Assembly: GCF_003369915.1 (NCBI RefSeq)
Contig: NC_046675.1
Coordinates: 23,436,001-23,500,000, forward strand
Direction of reading: 5' to 3'
From: Drosophila miranda
Lineage: Eukaryota; Arthropoda; Insecta; Diptera; Drosophilidae
DNA: 64,000 nt
In this document: piece after piece, positions 14,313-27,220 of the stretch
How positions within the stretch are numbered: the stretch's first letter is position 1
Layout of the letters: each line of letters begins with the position of its first letter
Notes under the pieces: model-generated
Databases searched by the model: none
Seen by the model: the letters and a program-made list of their open reading frames with translations, nothing else
Told to the model about the DNA's origin: nothing
Program-made: the position numbers and the translations under genes

Positions 14313-16953
14313 GTGAGCCCTACTCATACCACACGTACATATAGTACATCTCGTATATCTCTGAAGTGGCAACATTTTTGCGGGGCAGTTGTCATGTGTA
14401 CAGCGGAGGACAATGCATGGAATTTAAATGAGTGCGACGGATAATAAACGCGATAAAGTGTGCAAATCATGTGTGGAATGTCAGACATACAAAAGAAGTG
14501 AAGGATTTTTGGGGGAGACCATCCAACGGAGGTCCATAAATTCCACAATGGAACAATAACTCGCTTTAAAATTGTGCAAATAACTCAAGCTGAATGCCAA
14601 AGAATAATAAGAATAGAGATTTATGCTGTCCAACAATGTTCAAAAGAATCTTAAGAGAATTCATAAAATGCATCACATATGCAAGGAATAACTTTGGCGT
14701 AGTTTTTGAAGCTCAGAGTTTAATGACTTTTTTATTATGTGGGAAATATGACAGAAGTGAGTGACAAGGGTAAAATATTTTAATTATTTAGGTAGTCTTT
14801 TAAAAATGTAGCTAACAATGGAATACAATACTCTTATATATATTTATCAGGAAAATTTATAGTTTTTGGATATAATAAAAATATAAGAGATGAAAAATAC
14901 AACTCGAAAGAATAAAAAGAAACCTTCCAATCAAAATAAGCTTTGGAGTTCATCTAAGTATTTAAAATCATTTCCAGTTCCCAAGCTCAAACCAGAAACT
15001 AGTTTTGGAGTCATTTTTTCAACAAAGTTTTCTTTTAAAAAGAAAATTTGTGTACAAATGAAAACCAATCGATTGATTTCCTTGAATTAAAAAAGTAAAA
15101 GTCATTCTTGGAATTTATAATTCCGAATCATTTCAACAATTGCTTTAAAATACCTTTACTTTTAACAAAACTAATACCTGAAATCTATTAAAAATTCTTC
15201 ATAATTATAATCCCTCATAAGAAGTAAATAACATTTAGTATGAAGAATGCCAAGCCCTTTCAATTCGACTTCGTTCTTCTTTAAAGCCGAAACTCGTACT
15301 TGTTTGCAGGCCACTTCCTCAGGCACTTAAATGTTACCCACAAATGTTGCTGAAATTCTTACTCAAAAAGTAATAGCATTACAAAATAAATGGGCAAACA
15401 GAATTATTGTAATGGCAAATGGCGCAAAGAGAGAGACAGGTACAGAGGAGAGACAAAAGCTGAAAGAGTCTAAAACCGAAAGCACTTCCACTGAAGCCTG
15501 AAAAGACCGAAAAAAGAAGGAAAAATGAGTTGGTAAAACCAGTTTTCTGACCATTTTTCTTGACTCTTGGCCGCTTGATTATCGTCTGGTTTCGCGCTGT
15601 TTTGTTTTGCTGAAGATTTTCGCAATATGTGCCGCAGAGTTGCAGGCTAGCCACATTTGCAACAGACGCAATGGCCATTAGCAGTGCCTGCAACATCAGC
15701 AGTAACCACATACACACAGTAATTTCGAGTCTAGACGTGCCTCCTCCTGAAAAATCACCGCCAACATCACCGCCGGTAATTGCAATTCTAACAGGTTGCA
15801 ATATGCAACTTCATACTTGCAGCTGCTGGTGGTAAATGGTGCACAAAGTATCCTAAATCAAATCGCTTTCATTTTCGTTAGCTTGAGCTTAGGTTTTTGG
15901 CTTATTTCGAGAGCTCTGCCTCTTACCAATTGTTTTTGCTGTTGACCCCAAATGGAATCTCAGTCTGAAGTGTTCCAGATGTAGAAAGAAAACTTCTTCT
16001 GATCAACACAAAAAGATTGGTTTCCATTATAGAAAGGTAGTGATTTATTCCGCAATTATTCTTTATTCGGAATGTCGCCTTCAAATCTAATAGCTTTCAT
16101 TCTCTACTCAAGCTAATTTATATATACTCGTATAAATCTTCAAAAGTCAATTACCTCATGGCAGAAAGTAAAATTGTATGCCTGACTAAAAAAAAAGAGA
16201 CACAGAAAAATCAACAAGCCAAAACAGAAAATCACGCCCCAAAGAGCGTAAACAAAAGCTCTGAAGTATTTAAACAAAATATATAATACAGTAATACATA
16301 GTATATGCCATTATACATTTATCATTATTGTACGCTCCCCAAACCAAAGCTTTACCTAAGATCAGAAGAGATTTGCATTATAATTATTTTATGTCCCTTC
16401 CTCCCAACATACTATATGTATTTTGTTACGCATTTCGGGTTTTCTTATATGGATGATCGCACAAACAGCAGAGCTGACAAGCGCTAAAAACAATAGAGAA
16501 AGAAGCAAAGCCATGAATAGTTTTTGAGGTCGATGTCAGCTAATTTTGTTGTGGCCCTTACGCAAAGTAGGGTCTCTAAGTACCCGAACACCTGCTCTGG
16601 GCAGGGGCAGGGGCAGGGACGGGTCTGGAGTAATGCATATTTGGCCATAGCTCCATGCAAAGTAATGAATCGAGGCACTGACGTGTGACCGCAAGACGGG
16701 GGAACCATTTTGAAAGCGCGCAATTAAAATGTCAAAAATAATAAAAATAAAGTGTTGCAATAGAGCGGTAAGCGTAGAATGGGGGATCGTCATTATAATG
16801 GACCTCAGATGTGACTTTGATCTGTAGAAAAAGTTAGGGAACTAAATTGAATGCACAATGAACAATTTATGTTTCATTTGGAACACGTTTACCTTCAGAA
16901 AACTTACACTTTTTCCTTCCATAATCGAATATATCCGTCTCTTCCATCCCTAG

Positions 16954-17939
16954 ATGATGATGCTACACCCCACACCCGCTCAGCGCGTAACCATTCGCGA
17001 GGAGCTGCGCGAACCTGAGGATCCAGCCGACATTGAGCGTGATATCAAGCTGATCCGCGAGTGGCTGGAGACACAGCCGCATCTGCCCAAGGACATGGAC
17101 GACATGCGTCTGACCACGTTCCTGCGCGGCTGCAAGTTCAGTCTGGAGAAGGTAAAGAAGAAGCTAGACATGTACTACACGATGCGGAATGCGGTACCGG
17201 AGGTCTTCTCGAATCGGGACATCAATCGCGAGGAGCTCAGCCTTGTGCTTGACTATGTGTAAGTAGAAGAGTAGCCATAGTCTGGGGATCTGTTCTTAAT
17301 CCATTGATATCCCTCAGACACTGCCCCACCCTGCCAGGGATCACTCCCAATGGACGTCGGATCACGTTTGTGAGGGGCATCGACTGCGACTTCCAGCCGC
17401 ACCACATTCTGGACGCCATGAAGGTGGCTCTGATGATCGGAGATGTGCGTCTGGCGGAGGAGACAATCGGCATTGCCGGTGACATCTTCATTCTGGACGC
17501 GGCCCCAGCCAGTGCCGCTCACTTTGCCAAATTCTCACCCTCGGTGGTGAAGAAGTTTCTCATTGCCGTCCAGGAGGGCTATCCAGTGAAGGTGAAGGAG
17601 GTCCATGTGATCAACATCTCCCCGCTGGTCGACACCATCTTCAACTTTGTGAAGCCATTCGTGAAGGAGAAGATCCGCAGCCGCATCACCTTCCACAACG
17701 ATATCGACAGTCTCTACAAGGTGGTGCCCAAAGATCTCTTGCCCGATGAGTACGGCGGCAAGGCTGGCAGCGTCGTGGAGCTTAATAAGTGGTGGAAGCA
17801 GAAGCTGGCCGACAACACCAAGTGGTTCCAGGAACAGGAGGATAAGAAGGCCAATGAATCTCTGCGCCCCGGCGCCCCAAAGACCAGCGATGATCTGTTC
17901 GGCATGGAAGGGACCTTCCGTCAGCTGAACATCGATTGA
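16954..17939 (+). CDS. CRAL-TRIO (Sec14-like) lipid-transfer protein
   Basis: Cytosolic carrier of a hydrophobic ligand, in the family of alpha-tocopherol transfer protein and CRALBP; the ligand cannot be told from sequence. Two coding exons, 16954-17258 and 17318-17939, give 308 aa, typical of fly members. Residues about 25-100 form the helical CRAL-TRIO N-terminal region (including LPKDMDDMRLTTFLRGCKFS), and residues about 105-265 the lipid-binding lobe (GRRITFVRGIDCDF, VKVKEVHVINISPLVDTIFN, KDLLPDEYGGKAG). The last motif is the usual LPxEYGG of the gate region. The C-terminal tail is charged. The ATG immediately follows a splice acceptor, so the 5' UTR is in an upstream exon. AATAAA at 18162-18167 is a likely poly(A) signal. 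The gene sits between Orco and Or83a on the same strand, but nothing links it functionally to olfaction beyond position. I do not assign the exact fly orthologue. Confidence 0.93.
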
Positions 17940-19237
17940 TCACGCCTCCGCATACCCACGTCCATGCCCCACGCACCATGCCTTATGCCCCAAGCGCATC
18001 TACTTGTGTATATTTTAGCCACTCATTTGTTTAGTCCAAGCTACTGTGCACTACTATTGCTTAAACGCTTCATTCTGTCGCCTGTTCCATTACCTATTTA
18101 CTACATATACTCGTACTCGTATATATCTTCTCATTCGTACATCGCAGTAATTACATACAATAATAAAGAAGCAGCAGCATATTAAGGAATGAATAAATAA
18201 AATCCACATGTCGTTTACACTATCCAACAAGGAGAAGTGGCATTGGGCGGGTGAACAACGAAAGCAACGAAATGAAAAATACGACTCGACATTTCTCAGC
18301 GAATGCCCCATTAAAGTACAAGTAATGGCCACGAATATAGTGAAGACTACTGACTGCACTGACTATCCGATTGTTGATTGCATCTGCCACAAGAGCACAC
18401 TCACACACACACACACACCCAGATGCAGACACAGATGCATACAAGAGCATATTTCACTCGTCGCGTCGCGTGTCTCCACTTTGTGCAACATGCACATTGA
18501 TGGCGGAAACGGAAACTTGTCGCAGTTCCTCCTCCCACGACACTAGGAGAGGCAAAGGGCTGAGCAGGACAATCCTCCCACTTGACTTACTTCGCCTGAC
18601 ATATTGGTTCCTTTTCCCATTGTCCTGTGAGCGATTCGGCGTACGAAATCAAGCGTGGCCGACATTTCGCAGTCACGACTCGACTCCGGACATGGTCTGC
18701 TCTGCACTGCCTTTCAATGTAAAGATTTTTGTAAATTTCCTTTCTTTTTTAAGTCGAATGTCAGTCTGAGGAATGGCTAAGAATTTGTTTGCCTGCCTAG
18801 ACGGTCAAGTGGCGTTATGATTTGCAAAGAAATGTTGCCAAATTTCCCACAACTAAACCATATTTTTGAGTAAATGTCTGTTGACCAACTTCACAGATAA
18901 ACTCTTAAGCCAAATGGAATTAAATGAAGCATGAACAAATGCAATACCCACAAATTGGTTGAGGAATCACACATTGTGCTGCAACAGCTTTCGAAATGAA
19001 GAAACAAATATTGTAAATAATTAATGGAGAAAAATCTTCTTTCGTACGGTTAAGCATTCATTAAGTTATTTCCACCACAAAGTTGCCAAACTTTTGGTAA
19101 TTGCTTCAACCAAAAGTTTTCCTAAATCAATTTGCTTATTATTTATTCAAATTATATTAATTTGTAGAGGCATTTTGGGTGTCTGCTGCTGTCTTGCCTC
19201 ATTGCAACATGTAATTTAAAGTTTTCTTGGTCGAGAG
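17940..19237. other. CRAL-TRIO 3' UTR and intergenic DNA
   Basis: The 3' UTR runs to about 18185, with AATAAA at 18162-18167 and further A-rich signals at about 18193. A CA dinucleotide run is at about 18400-18420. No supported gene before the Or83a promoter. Confidence 0.65.
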
Positions 19238-19244
19238 TATATAA
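19238..19244 (+). promoter_or_regulatory. Or83a: TATA box of Or83a
   Basis: TATATAA sits 97 bases before the preferred Or83a start codon. Transcription would begin about 30 bases downstream, near 19269. That is past the first in-frame ATG at 19266, which argues for the start at 19335. Confidence 0.5.
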
Positions 19245-19334
19245 TTTTTAGTTTATAGAAATAAAATGATAGAAATATTCAGCATATATAAGGATATCAC
19301 ATCAGAAATGCTCCTAATAATCCGTAAAGACACC

Positions 19335-20869
19335 ATGAAAGAAAGAAACCCTCCACTTAAGATTAAAGACGACTCAGAACGTCGAGATCTATTCGTCTTT
19401 GTGCGTTATACCATGTGCATAGCAGCCATGTATCCATTTGGGTATTCCCACGACTCGCTCCTGGGGCGAGTACTGGATTGGTTCTACGAGATCTTCAACT
19501 ACTTTGTGTCCGTGCATATTCTTGGCTTGTACATCTGCACAATTTACATCAACTATGGCCAGGGGGACTTGGACTTCTTCGTCAACTGCATGATACAAAC
19601 AATAATCTATCTGTGGACCATCACCATGAAGCTGTACTTCAGACGGTTCCGGCCAAAGATGCTCGATGAAATTATGTCAATAATCAATGAGAACTATCAC
19701 ACGCGTTCTGCTCTGGGTTTCAGCTATGTGACCATGTCGGGGGCTCATCACGTGTCCAAATTGTGGATTAAAACGTATGTTTATTGCTGTTATATTGGAA
19801 CCATATTCTGGCTTGTGCTGCCCATCGCCTATAGGGACAAGAGTCTGCCTCTGGCCTGTTGGTATCCATTTGATTATACGGTAAATATAGTTCTCTATCT
19901 CTGACTAAATGTAAAATAAAGTAATCTTTTCTCTAGCAACCCATTGTATATGAAACAGTCTTCTTTCTGCAGGCCATGGGCCAGATTCAAGTGGCTGCTT
20001 CTTTCGCGTCTTCTAGTGGTCTTCATATGGTGTTCTGTGTGCTTTTATCGGGGCAATATGACGTTCTCTTCTGCAGCCTGAAGAATGTCTTGGCCACCAG
20101 TTATATACATATGGGCGGGAATATGGAAGAACTGAGGTTTACATTCAAAAACTCAAATGAAAACCTTAATATCCATTAGCTTCCCATCTACAGACAACTC
20201 CAATCTGAACAGTCTATTGCCGATGCTGAACCCAATCAGTATGCCTATTCCCATGAAGAAGAGACCCCTTTAGAGCAGCTACTCCAGCAACCACCGCAAG
20301 ATGAATCCTCTAGAGATTTCCTTAAAGCCTTCAAGCGATCCTTCAGGCACTGCATTGACCACCATCGCTATATAGTAGACGTACTCAAGAAAATGGAGCG
20401 CTTCTACAGTCCCATTTGGTTTCTCAAGATTGGAGAGGTCACCTTCCTCATGTGCCTGGTGGCTTTCGTCTCGACCAAAAGCACTACGGCCAACTCGTTT
20501 ATGCGGATGGTATCTCTCGGTCAGTACTTGCTACTGGTGCTCTACGAGCTCTTCATAATCTGCTACTTTGCGGATGTGGTCTACCAGAACAGCCAAAGGT
20601 GTGGCGAGGCCCTATGGAGGAGTCCCTGGCAGAGACACCTTCGAGAAATACGCAGCGATTATATGTTCTTCATGCTGAATGCCCGGAAACAGTTCCAGTT
20701 AACGGCGGGAAAGATCACCAACCTGAATGTGGATCGCTTTAGAGGGGTATTTTAGAATTCGATTACTTTTTCAAATGTTCACCTATTAATTTAATCGGTT
20801 CCCTTCCAGACCATCACCACAGCCTTCTCATTTCTCACGCTCCTCCAAAAGATGGATGCTCGGGGCTAG
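19335..20869 (+). CDS. Or83a: Odorant receptor Or83a
   Basis: Tuning odorant receptor, a seven-transmembrane subunit that forms a ligand-gated channel with Orco. Four exons, 19335-19880, 19937-20136, 20194-20746 and 20810-20869, with introns of only 56, 57 and 63 bp, give 452 aa, about the length I recall for D. melanogaster Or83a. Recognisable blocks include RRDLFVFVR near the N-terminus, FNYFVSVHI, YINYGQGDLDFFVNC, KLWIKTYVYCCYIGTIFW, GEVTFLMCLVAFVSTKS and the C-terminal TITTAFSFLTLLQKMDAR, the conserved last helix of the family. I chose the ATG at 19335, not the in-frame one at 19266, because it aligns residue for residue with the fly N-terminus and because the TATA box at 19238 would put the start site after 19266. 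AATAAA at 20942-20947 suggests a short 3' UTR. Confidence 0.96.
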
Positions 20870-23011
20870 ACAATCGTTCGGATTTCGATTTTCGATTTTA
20901 TTTATACAATTTTTAGTAATTATAAAAAATATTAGCATTTTAATAAACAGATGCAAACTCATGGTTTTAATTCATATTTCCTCAATAATTCTATCAACTT
21001 TGGCAATGGCTCACACATTACACTCTCATACAGTGCGTTTCGAAGCTATAAGACAGTCGAAATTGTGCAAGGTTAACCAGAAATATTCTATCAAACTAAA
21101 GCTTAAATGTTTCAGTGTTTCAATATATTCAAATTTCATTAAATTGGAAACTAAAAATAATTCCTTTCAAGTATTTATATTTCTGGTTCTAATCAAGTAA
21201 ATTATTTCATACAATTTTAGTAAAAATTCTTTCATTCAGATTTAGTTATGAAATGTATGTAATTTATGGAAAATAATTAACTCCATATTAATGATATATA
21301 TATCAACTACAGCATACATATATGAAAATATCGAACGACAATACAGGAAATTAGAGAAAAAAGGTTTCGAATTACCGATTAACTCAGATGTTAATCTTGT
21401 TTGAAACAAACCGAGTCAATTTTGTATTAGATTCATCATTTACCTATTATTTAATACTCTATTATCCAAAAAAAATCAAAATCCATCTAATATCAAGGTT
21501 TCTTAACAATTCAACAACCGATTTGGTTATGAATTTACAAACAATTTAGTTTACCATTACATAAGATCGAAATTAATCGGCATATTTCGGGTTAATGTGC
21601 GTCAATAATCTAATTTATCTAATGAATTCAAGTGGAAACCGAATTAATCTTCGCATCATCATGTTTTCTTATTTTGTTTAATTAATGATATTAATTTTGA
21701 TATATTATAAGAATATGTACAGGAAAATCCCGCCTTTCTCTTATAGTTTCGCAACGCACTTAATTTTCATATATGTATAAGTATGTATGTAGAAAGGTAA
21801 ATAGAGTAAAACTAATGATGAACTAACATATAAAATCCATGAGGGCCGATCCGCTAATCTCAGTATTATTCATTTATTTTATTTCCTTCCTTGCAATCAT
21901 TTCCGTAATCGAATTTATTTTGAAAGAAAAATTATACAATACAAAGAGAAGAACCAAAAAAATGTATGTGCTTGACAGATAAATAAATAATATTCACTTC
22001 AGTTTCGTTTCCGATTGCATTCTTAACACTAAAAGCGAAATAAATCATATACATTTATAAGGTACTTGGGTTAACTCTTCAACTCCGATACTTCTCCTCC
22101 CACTACTCGTATAATCAAACCCCCCTTCAATCGTGTTAACTACATTTTGAGCAAGAAATATAGATTTTTAACAATTATTTGTATTGTTTTTTCTGTTTTT
22201 GTATTGTTTCTAATTACGGATTTTCTCTCACAATCTTTTATTGTGCTTGGCATTTTGTACAGTATCAAAAAATCGGTTTGATTGGTTTTGTTGCGGCCGA
22301 AATACTACAGATTTTAGCTAACTTGCTTCAGATATTAGAATTAGGCAAATGCTCTAACACTTGCTTACAATTAGTTAATAATTAGCTTATGGTTTGCTCT
22401 AATCTTCAATTTTGTTGTTGCTGATTTCGATATAAAAATTTACAGTTTCTAGTTGTTCAATCGAGAAGTTCTGTAATGCTCTCTGCCTTCATTTATATAT
22501 AAATTATATATGCTTTATAAAGATTTCCTTAATCTGTTGTATTATCTGTAATTATTATCAAAAAAATATATATGTATAATATTACATTATATTTTATGTT
22601 CTTCTTACAATCATTTTCCCTTTGCAATTTCCCTTTCTATCATTTTTTTGTGGTTTCTTTTTTTTGTTATTTGATTTTTTGTTTTTAAATATATTACACA
22701 CAGCATAACAAGGCGAGCAGCCATATAAACAACAATAACAACAAGGCAGAGAGAGCAACAATTTGTAATTGCTGCGGATTTTGATAAATGCAATATGTTT
22801 GCTGTTTCTGTAGCCTTTGCTGTCTCCCTTTGCGCTGTACATCATCACAGATTGGGCTTTTTGTGCGACAGATTGAGTATATGACATTATTCATGATTCT
22901 GTTTCCTTTGGCCTCGTCCTCCGCCTTCTGCGAGTGTTGCTCCTGTTGTTCCTGTGCTTGTTGCTGCTGCTGTCGTGGCTTGCTGTTGACTAGTTTGGGT
23001 TGCTTGCGCCG
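20870..23011. other. Or83a 3' UTR, intergenic DNA and UBTD-gene 3' UTR
   Basis: The Or83a message probably ends near 20965. The remainder is very AT-rich with no credible coding frame. Its right part (roughly 22.4-23.0 kb) is the likely 3' UTR of the minus-strand UBTD gene, with CTG/TTGCTG-rich runs near 22930-22990 that mimic Cys/Leu-rich peptides on the plus strand. Confidence 0.6.
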
Positions 23012-24835
23012 CTAGCTCGCAAGCGACATGTGCACCGTACTCGTGCTATTGTCGTGGTTGTAGTGCTCCGTATTGATAATCACTTGGACCACATAGCCCT
23101 GGTGTATGCTGCATTCGTCGATGGGCACCTTGTCGCCCAACAGTTTCCCACTGTAGAACCAACGCTGGCAACATGCATCCACACCCTCCGTAGCCTAAAT
23201 ATTGGAAATACATGAATTAGATAATTATTTAAGTCCTATTAGAGCTCAACTCACCTGCAACTTCTTCTTGCACTGTCCCACCGTATCCTTGGAGTATACT
23301 GGCAGTTTAACATCAGTCATGCTCGATGATATGCGCAGCTTGAGAAAGATCTCGGTGCCGCCATCCACTGGCTCTGAGTATTCAGCGGGCGAGTCTCGTC
23401 CATTCTCCTCCTTCACGATATTAATGGGATATGACAGACAGTAGATAGGCACCTTGTACTGCGTGCCCAGCTCATCGTAGCACTCTGTGAGGTAGCTGCA
23501 AGACGAATGTTAGCCAAATTAGTAACCAGGCGGGCAATCCACTATCACTATCTTATCTCAAATCCACCATCCAGTCCCCTTCCCCCCCCCCCATAAATAC
23601 ATTACCCAACGATTTGGCCCTAATGCTAATGATTCAATGCCAGCTGGGGTCGGGCATAGACTCCGATAAGAGTCTGATAAAAGAGGAAATGACGTATGTG
23701 ACATATGGAATGGGACGGTGGGGTAGCAAGGACATGGACTGGGCCACATGCAAGCCGTCAGACAGTGGAGTGGAAAGGTCAGCGCTGCATTTAAATAAAT
23801 ATGGTTTACAGTCCGATGGAATCGAATGCCAGCGTCGTGGGGCAGTCAAAAATCGATGTCTAATAAAAACGTTAGCGCGCAAATAAAGAGACACATGGCG
23901 AAGCCTCTAATGCTCTCCCTGCTTGTGAAGTAGTACTACATAATTGATCTATATTTTGGCCATGTGGTGCGTCACAAATGAAGGAATACCAATAGCTATG
24001 GAATATGATCGAACTGATTTGGAATGCCATAAAATCCAAGATAATTGGTTTATTTGTGGGCACTTTCTTAAGGGAGTATTAGATATGTCAAAGTTGTATC
24101 TATTTGCAATAAATTTCTACTAAAGAATTACCAACCAAACCGAACTTGGTTCTATTTTCGGAAAGCTCTTACTAAACCATTCCTAAATGCCTGCACGAAG
24201 AATAGATTCCAAATGTTTTCTAACCCACTAGCAAGCCTCATCACAAATTTATAATACCCCAGGCATCGTCCATTAAGGGACCCAACGAACCGCTGTCATG
24301 CATTAATGGAGTTATGGCTATAAAAAAATCACTTTATGCTATTGATTTTCTCGCGTCGAGCGAGTGCAGACGAGAGCAATTAGCATTCTGTGGGCCATAA
24401 TGGAAAAGGACTTAACTCAACTCACCCATTTGGCACTGACACGTTGGCCCCATCCAGTATGGCCTGGGCCATTTGAAAATCCAGCCCCTCGGCGGCATTG
24501 GTGGCGGCGCGCAGGGCATCCCAGATTTCTTTGCGACCATCAAAGGCCGGGGCCGTATCCCAGAACTCGTCCCGCTTTGAGCGCAGCTGTCCCTCGGTCA
24601 ATGGCACATCGGAACGCCAGCGTATTGTCTCATGGCAGAGTGGGCGATTTTTGCGCGACGCGCCCAAGGCAATGCCTGCGAAAACGTCACAAATCAAAAA
24701 CAGATTGCCGATTAAGGGGTATTGATGCCACCGATGTGAAGGCCACTCACCTGCACTGGGTGGACGCGATATGCTCGCCGACGAGACGCTCATAGTCTCG
24801 TTGTCGGGATTCATGCGACATACACAAGCGCCCAT
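23012..24835 (-). CDS. Ubiquitin-like domain protein of the UBTD1/UBTD2 (DC-UbP) family
   Basis: Soluble adaptor with an N-terminal UBTD domain and a C-terminal ubiquitin-like fold; vertebrate members bind ubiquitin-conjugating enzymes. Four coding exons on the minus strand, 24835-24751, 24675-24426, 23495-23255 and 23194-23012, join in frame to 252 aa. The protein begins MGACVC, with Gly2 and Cys4/Cys6 suggesting myristoylation and palmitoylation. The UBTD domain (about residues 40-145) includes [39 protein letters not shown] and [19 protein letters not shown]. The Ubl (about 165-240) ends with [18 protein letters not shown] and GYVVQVIIN. An upstream in-frame Met (24916) lies across a splice acceptor and is rejected. 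The 930-bp intron (23496-24425) holds only a poly-C run near 23581-23592. An upstream non-coding exon and a motif 1 promoter are annotated separately. Confidence 0.95.
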
Positions 24836-24964
24836 TTTTGTGGCGGACGCAAGCACAACAGTGCCTCGGTTTCCTATCAAACAGCAAAGAAAGGATCCTA
24901 TAGGCAATATATACATTTATATATATAAAAGTATATTTGTATTAAAATTGATGAAAATTCTTAC

Positions 24965-25460
24965 CTCTGCCCCGCACAGCCGCCTTGTTTGCTTTTTGAT
25001 TTGTGTGCGTGTGTATAGTGCCTGTTTCTGATTTGTGCCTCAATCTATACTATGTTTGCCTTATTTTTATCAGATTGGTTGTCTTTAATATTGTTTTGTT
25101 TGACTGCTTCGGTGATTTATATTGCGCGACGAACATTAATTTTGTGTTTGTTTTTTTGTTTACATTTTACATTCGCCTAATTTACAACATGGCAACTACA
25201 CGGTAACTACATAATGGGAGGAAAAGAGGGTATGGACAATAGGCAAAACGGCCGAGATAATGCAACGCATACAAGGTAAAATTCACCCGTTTTGCCTAAT
25301 ATACTACATTTTGTCTCCAAGGTATATTGTCCTCATACGCGAGGTGAGGTTCGTACGAGCCTTGCAATTCGATTTGGTTGTTTTGGCCTGCTGTCCATAC
25401 CTTATTCCATAGCCCATTCAAAATTACCCTCTCACGACTCATGTTTTCGTTGCAGTGCAG
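24965..25460 (-). other. Predicted 5' UTR exon of the UBTD gene
   Basis: On the minus strand a consensus donor (GTAAGA, 24959-24964) pairs with an acceptor (AG at 24874-24875) upstream of the start codon, defining an 89-98 bp 5' UTR intron. The exon would reach back to the motif 1 promoter at 25461-25471. Its upstream edge is approximate. Confidence 0.5.
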
Positions 25461-25471
25461 CAGTGTGACCG
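25461..25471 (-). promoter_or_regulatory. Ohler motif 1 (M1BP site), UBTD promoter
   Basis: Minus-strand CGGTCACACTG matches the housekeeping core-promoter motif YGGTCACACTR bound by M1BP. An AAATATACCGG motif 6-like element follows about 20 bases away (25493-25503). Confidence 0.65.
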
Positions 25472-27220
25472 TTTGACCCTCGGAAAAACCGTAAATATAC
25501 CGGTGAAAAACATGAACTTAGCCCAATAAACTCTTTTTTCACAGGTTCAACTTGAGTTGTTAAATGTTCCTTGCATAGATATAGGTTAGGTTAGGTTAAG
25601 GCGGTAGCCGGGAGGGGGGGGGGGGGGGGGGGGGATAAGAGCCTCCCGCCCCCAAGCTCACTTGGACACATAGATATAATAACTTTAAAAAATGACCAGT
25701 TTCTTAATATTCATGCATGAATTTTAATACGACAATGAGTTATCAATGGTTAGGTGGTAATATTTCTGGACTGGATCGAAAATATGTATTTGAAATGAAG
25801 GTTTTTTGTGGTATATATCAACGGAATTACGTTTCAGAGTTCGGAGTTTTGGTGGTTCACGTTTCAAATTTTATTTGCCATAATGGGAATGGTCACATTG
25901 ATAGCACAATCGATGTTTTACTTCCTATATCGATAGATACGCGCATATTTTAAATGTTTTCAACTGGAACAGGATTTTAAACCGTTCACTGCTGCTAATG
26001 ATTTGTATTGTTCTGACGTATTCAATAACAACTGTACTACTTGATGTATTACGTTAATTATTAACTTTAATTATTAATTAATATTAACCAAAAAGTCCCA
26101 CTTAGTATAATAGAAAGCTTTAAATATTTATAATGGTTTCCAAACACGGGTTTGTTTGGAGGGCTTCCCGCCTTCGTAGAGCTCCAACCACTAGTCTGGG
26201 CTTAAAATATATACATATATTGGATCTATCCCTACTGGCGCTACAAGGAATATGCATAAATTCAGTGTATATTAATCCGTATAACTGCCATAAACCTATT
26301 CTTATATTACTCTATTTCCGCGTATGTCATTAATGGCAATAAAATCATAAAAAAAATTTTCTTGATCAATACAAAATCAATAAAAACTTCCGAGCTCTAT
26401 AATATAGTATGAATGTAATCAATAAAATCATCTGGTTGCTTCGATTCCTCCGTTTCCCCTGCTCAGGACTGATAAGCGCTTGTCTGCCATTGAAACTAGA
26501 ATATGGTTGGTTGTCTGTCGGGAATTTGCCAGAGCAGAGTCGTTTGCCCTGCGAAATTTCATTAAGCGATTAATTTGCCCACAATTCTCCCTGGAACAAT
26601 ATTTAATGAGTAAATATTATATTTAGGAGTGTCTTAGCTTTTGGGGGAGCAGTATTAATGATAATTTCTCTCGTGCAAACAAATAGACTCTCTTCTCTTA
26701 AATCACCCCAGTAAAAAAGAGAAGAGCTGTTTGCATGTATGAAAATTGCTCTTTTTAATGAATGGAATATTTGATGGATATAAAATTAAATCGAATTCGA
26801 TTAGCAAGGTTTCACAAAGGTATTAAATCGACTCCAATAAAAACTACAATGGTATCACACTTATCCCCATTAGACATTTTTGTACTGGTTCTTAAGCTCT
26901 CTCTTTGTAAAGCTCTCGAAGCCCCAACGGTTTTGGCGCTCTCAGCGAGAAACAGCAACAGCTGCTGGGGTATGCGTCGCGTGTTTCGGAAGCAACAATC
27001 CCATTTCAAATGCTCCACTGCCCGTCAACGGAGCTCCATCCGCTCATTTTGTTACTGTTGGATGAGAACGCGGCGTGTGTGCGTGATTATTACGAGAGCT
27101 GCTGTATATTGTATATACCCATCAAACAAAAATCAATTCGAAGGGTAAAGTGCGTGTAGTAAAGTGACAGATCATAGGAGCTTATCATTCGATTAAAGAC
27201 AATATCAAAAGTGTCCAAGA
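25472..27220. other. Intergenic region between UBTD and CAHbeta genes
   Basis: Contains the TTAGGTTAGG/poly-G tract listed separately, a full DRE (TATCGATA) at 25928-25935 and AT-rich DNA. No credible coding frame. The CAHbeta promoter and 5' UTR should lie in the last few hundred bases, where the sequence becomes GC-richer (about 26930-27160), but I cannot fix a start site. Confidence 0.55.
25583..25634. repeat. TTAGG-like triplet plus 21-base poly-G run
   Basis: Three tandem GGTTA units are followed by a GC-rich stretch and then 21 consecutive G (25614-25634). The block may be part of a dispersed interspersed repeat whose family I cannot name. The G-run length may be unreliable. Confidence 0.6.

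Noticed and set aside
19266-19334. Longer N-terminus for Or83a from the ATG at 19266
   Set aside because: The TATA box at 19238 would place transcription start after it, and the family N-terminus aligns with 19335.
24836-24916. Longer N-terminus for the UBTD protein from a Met at 24916
   Set aside because: It crosses a splice acceptor at 24874-24875; the family starts with MGxCV at 24835.
25583-25599. Telomeric TTAGG repeat
   Set aside because: Only three units, internal to a gene-dense region; Drosophila telomeres are retrotransposon-based.
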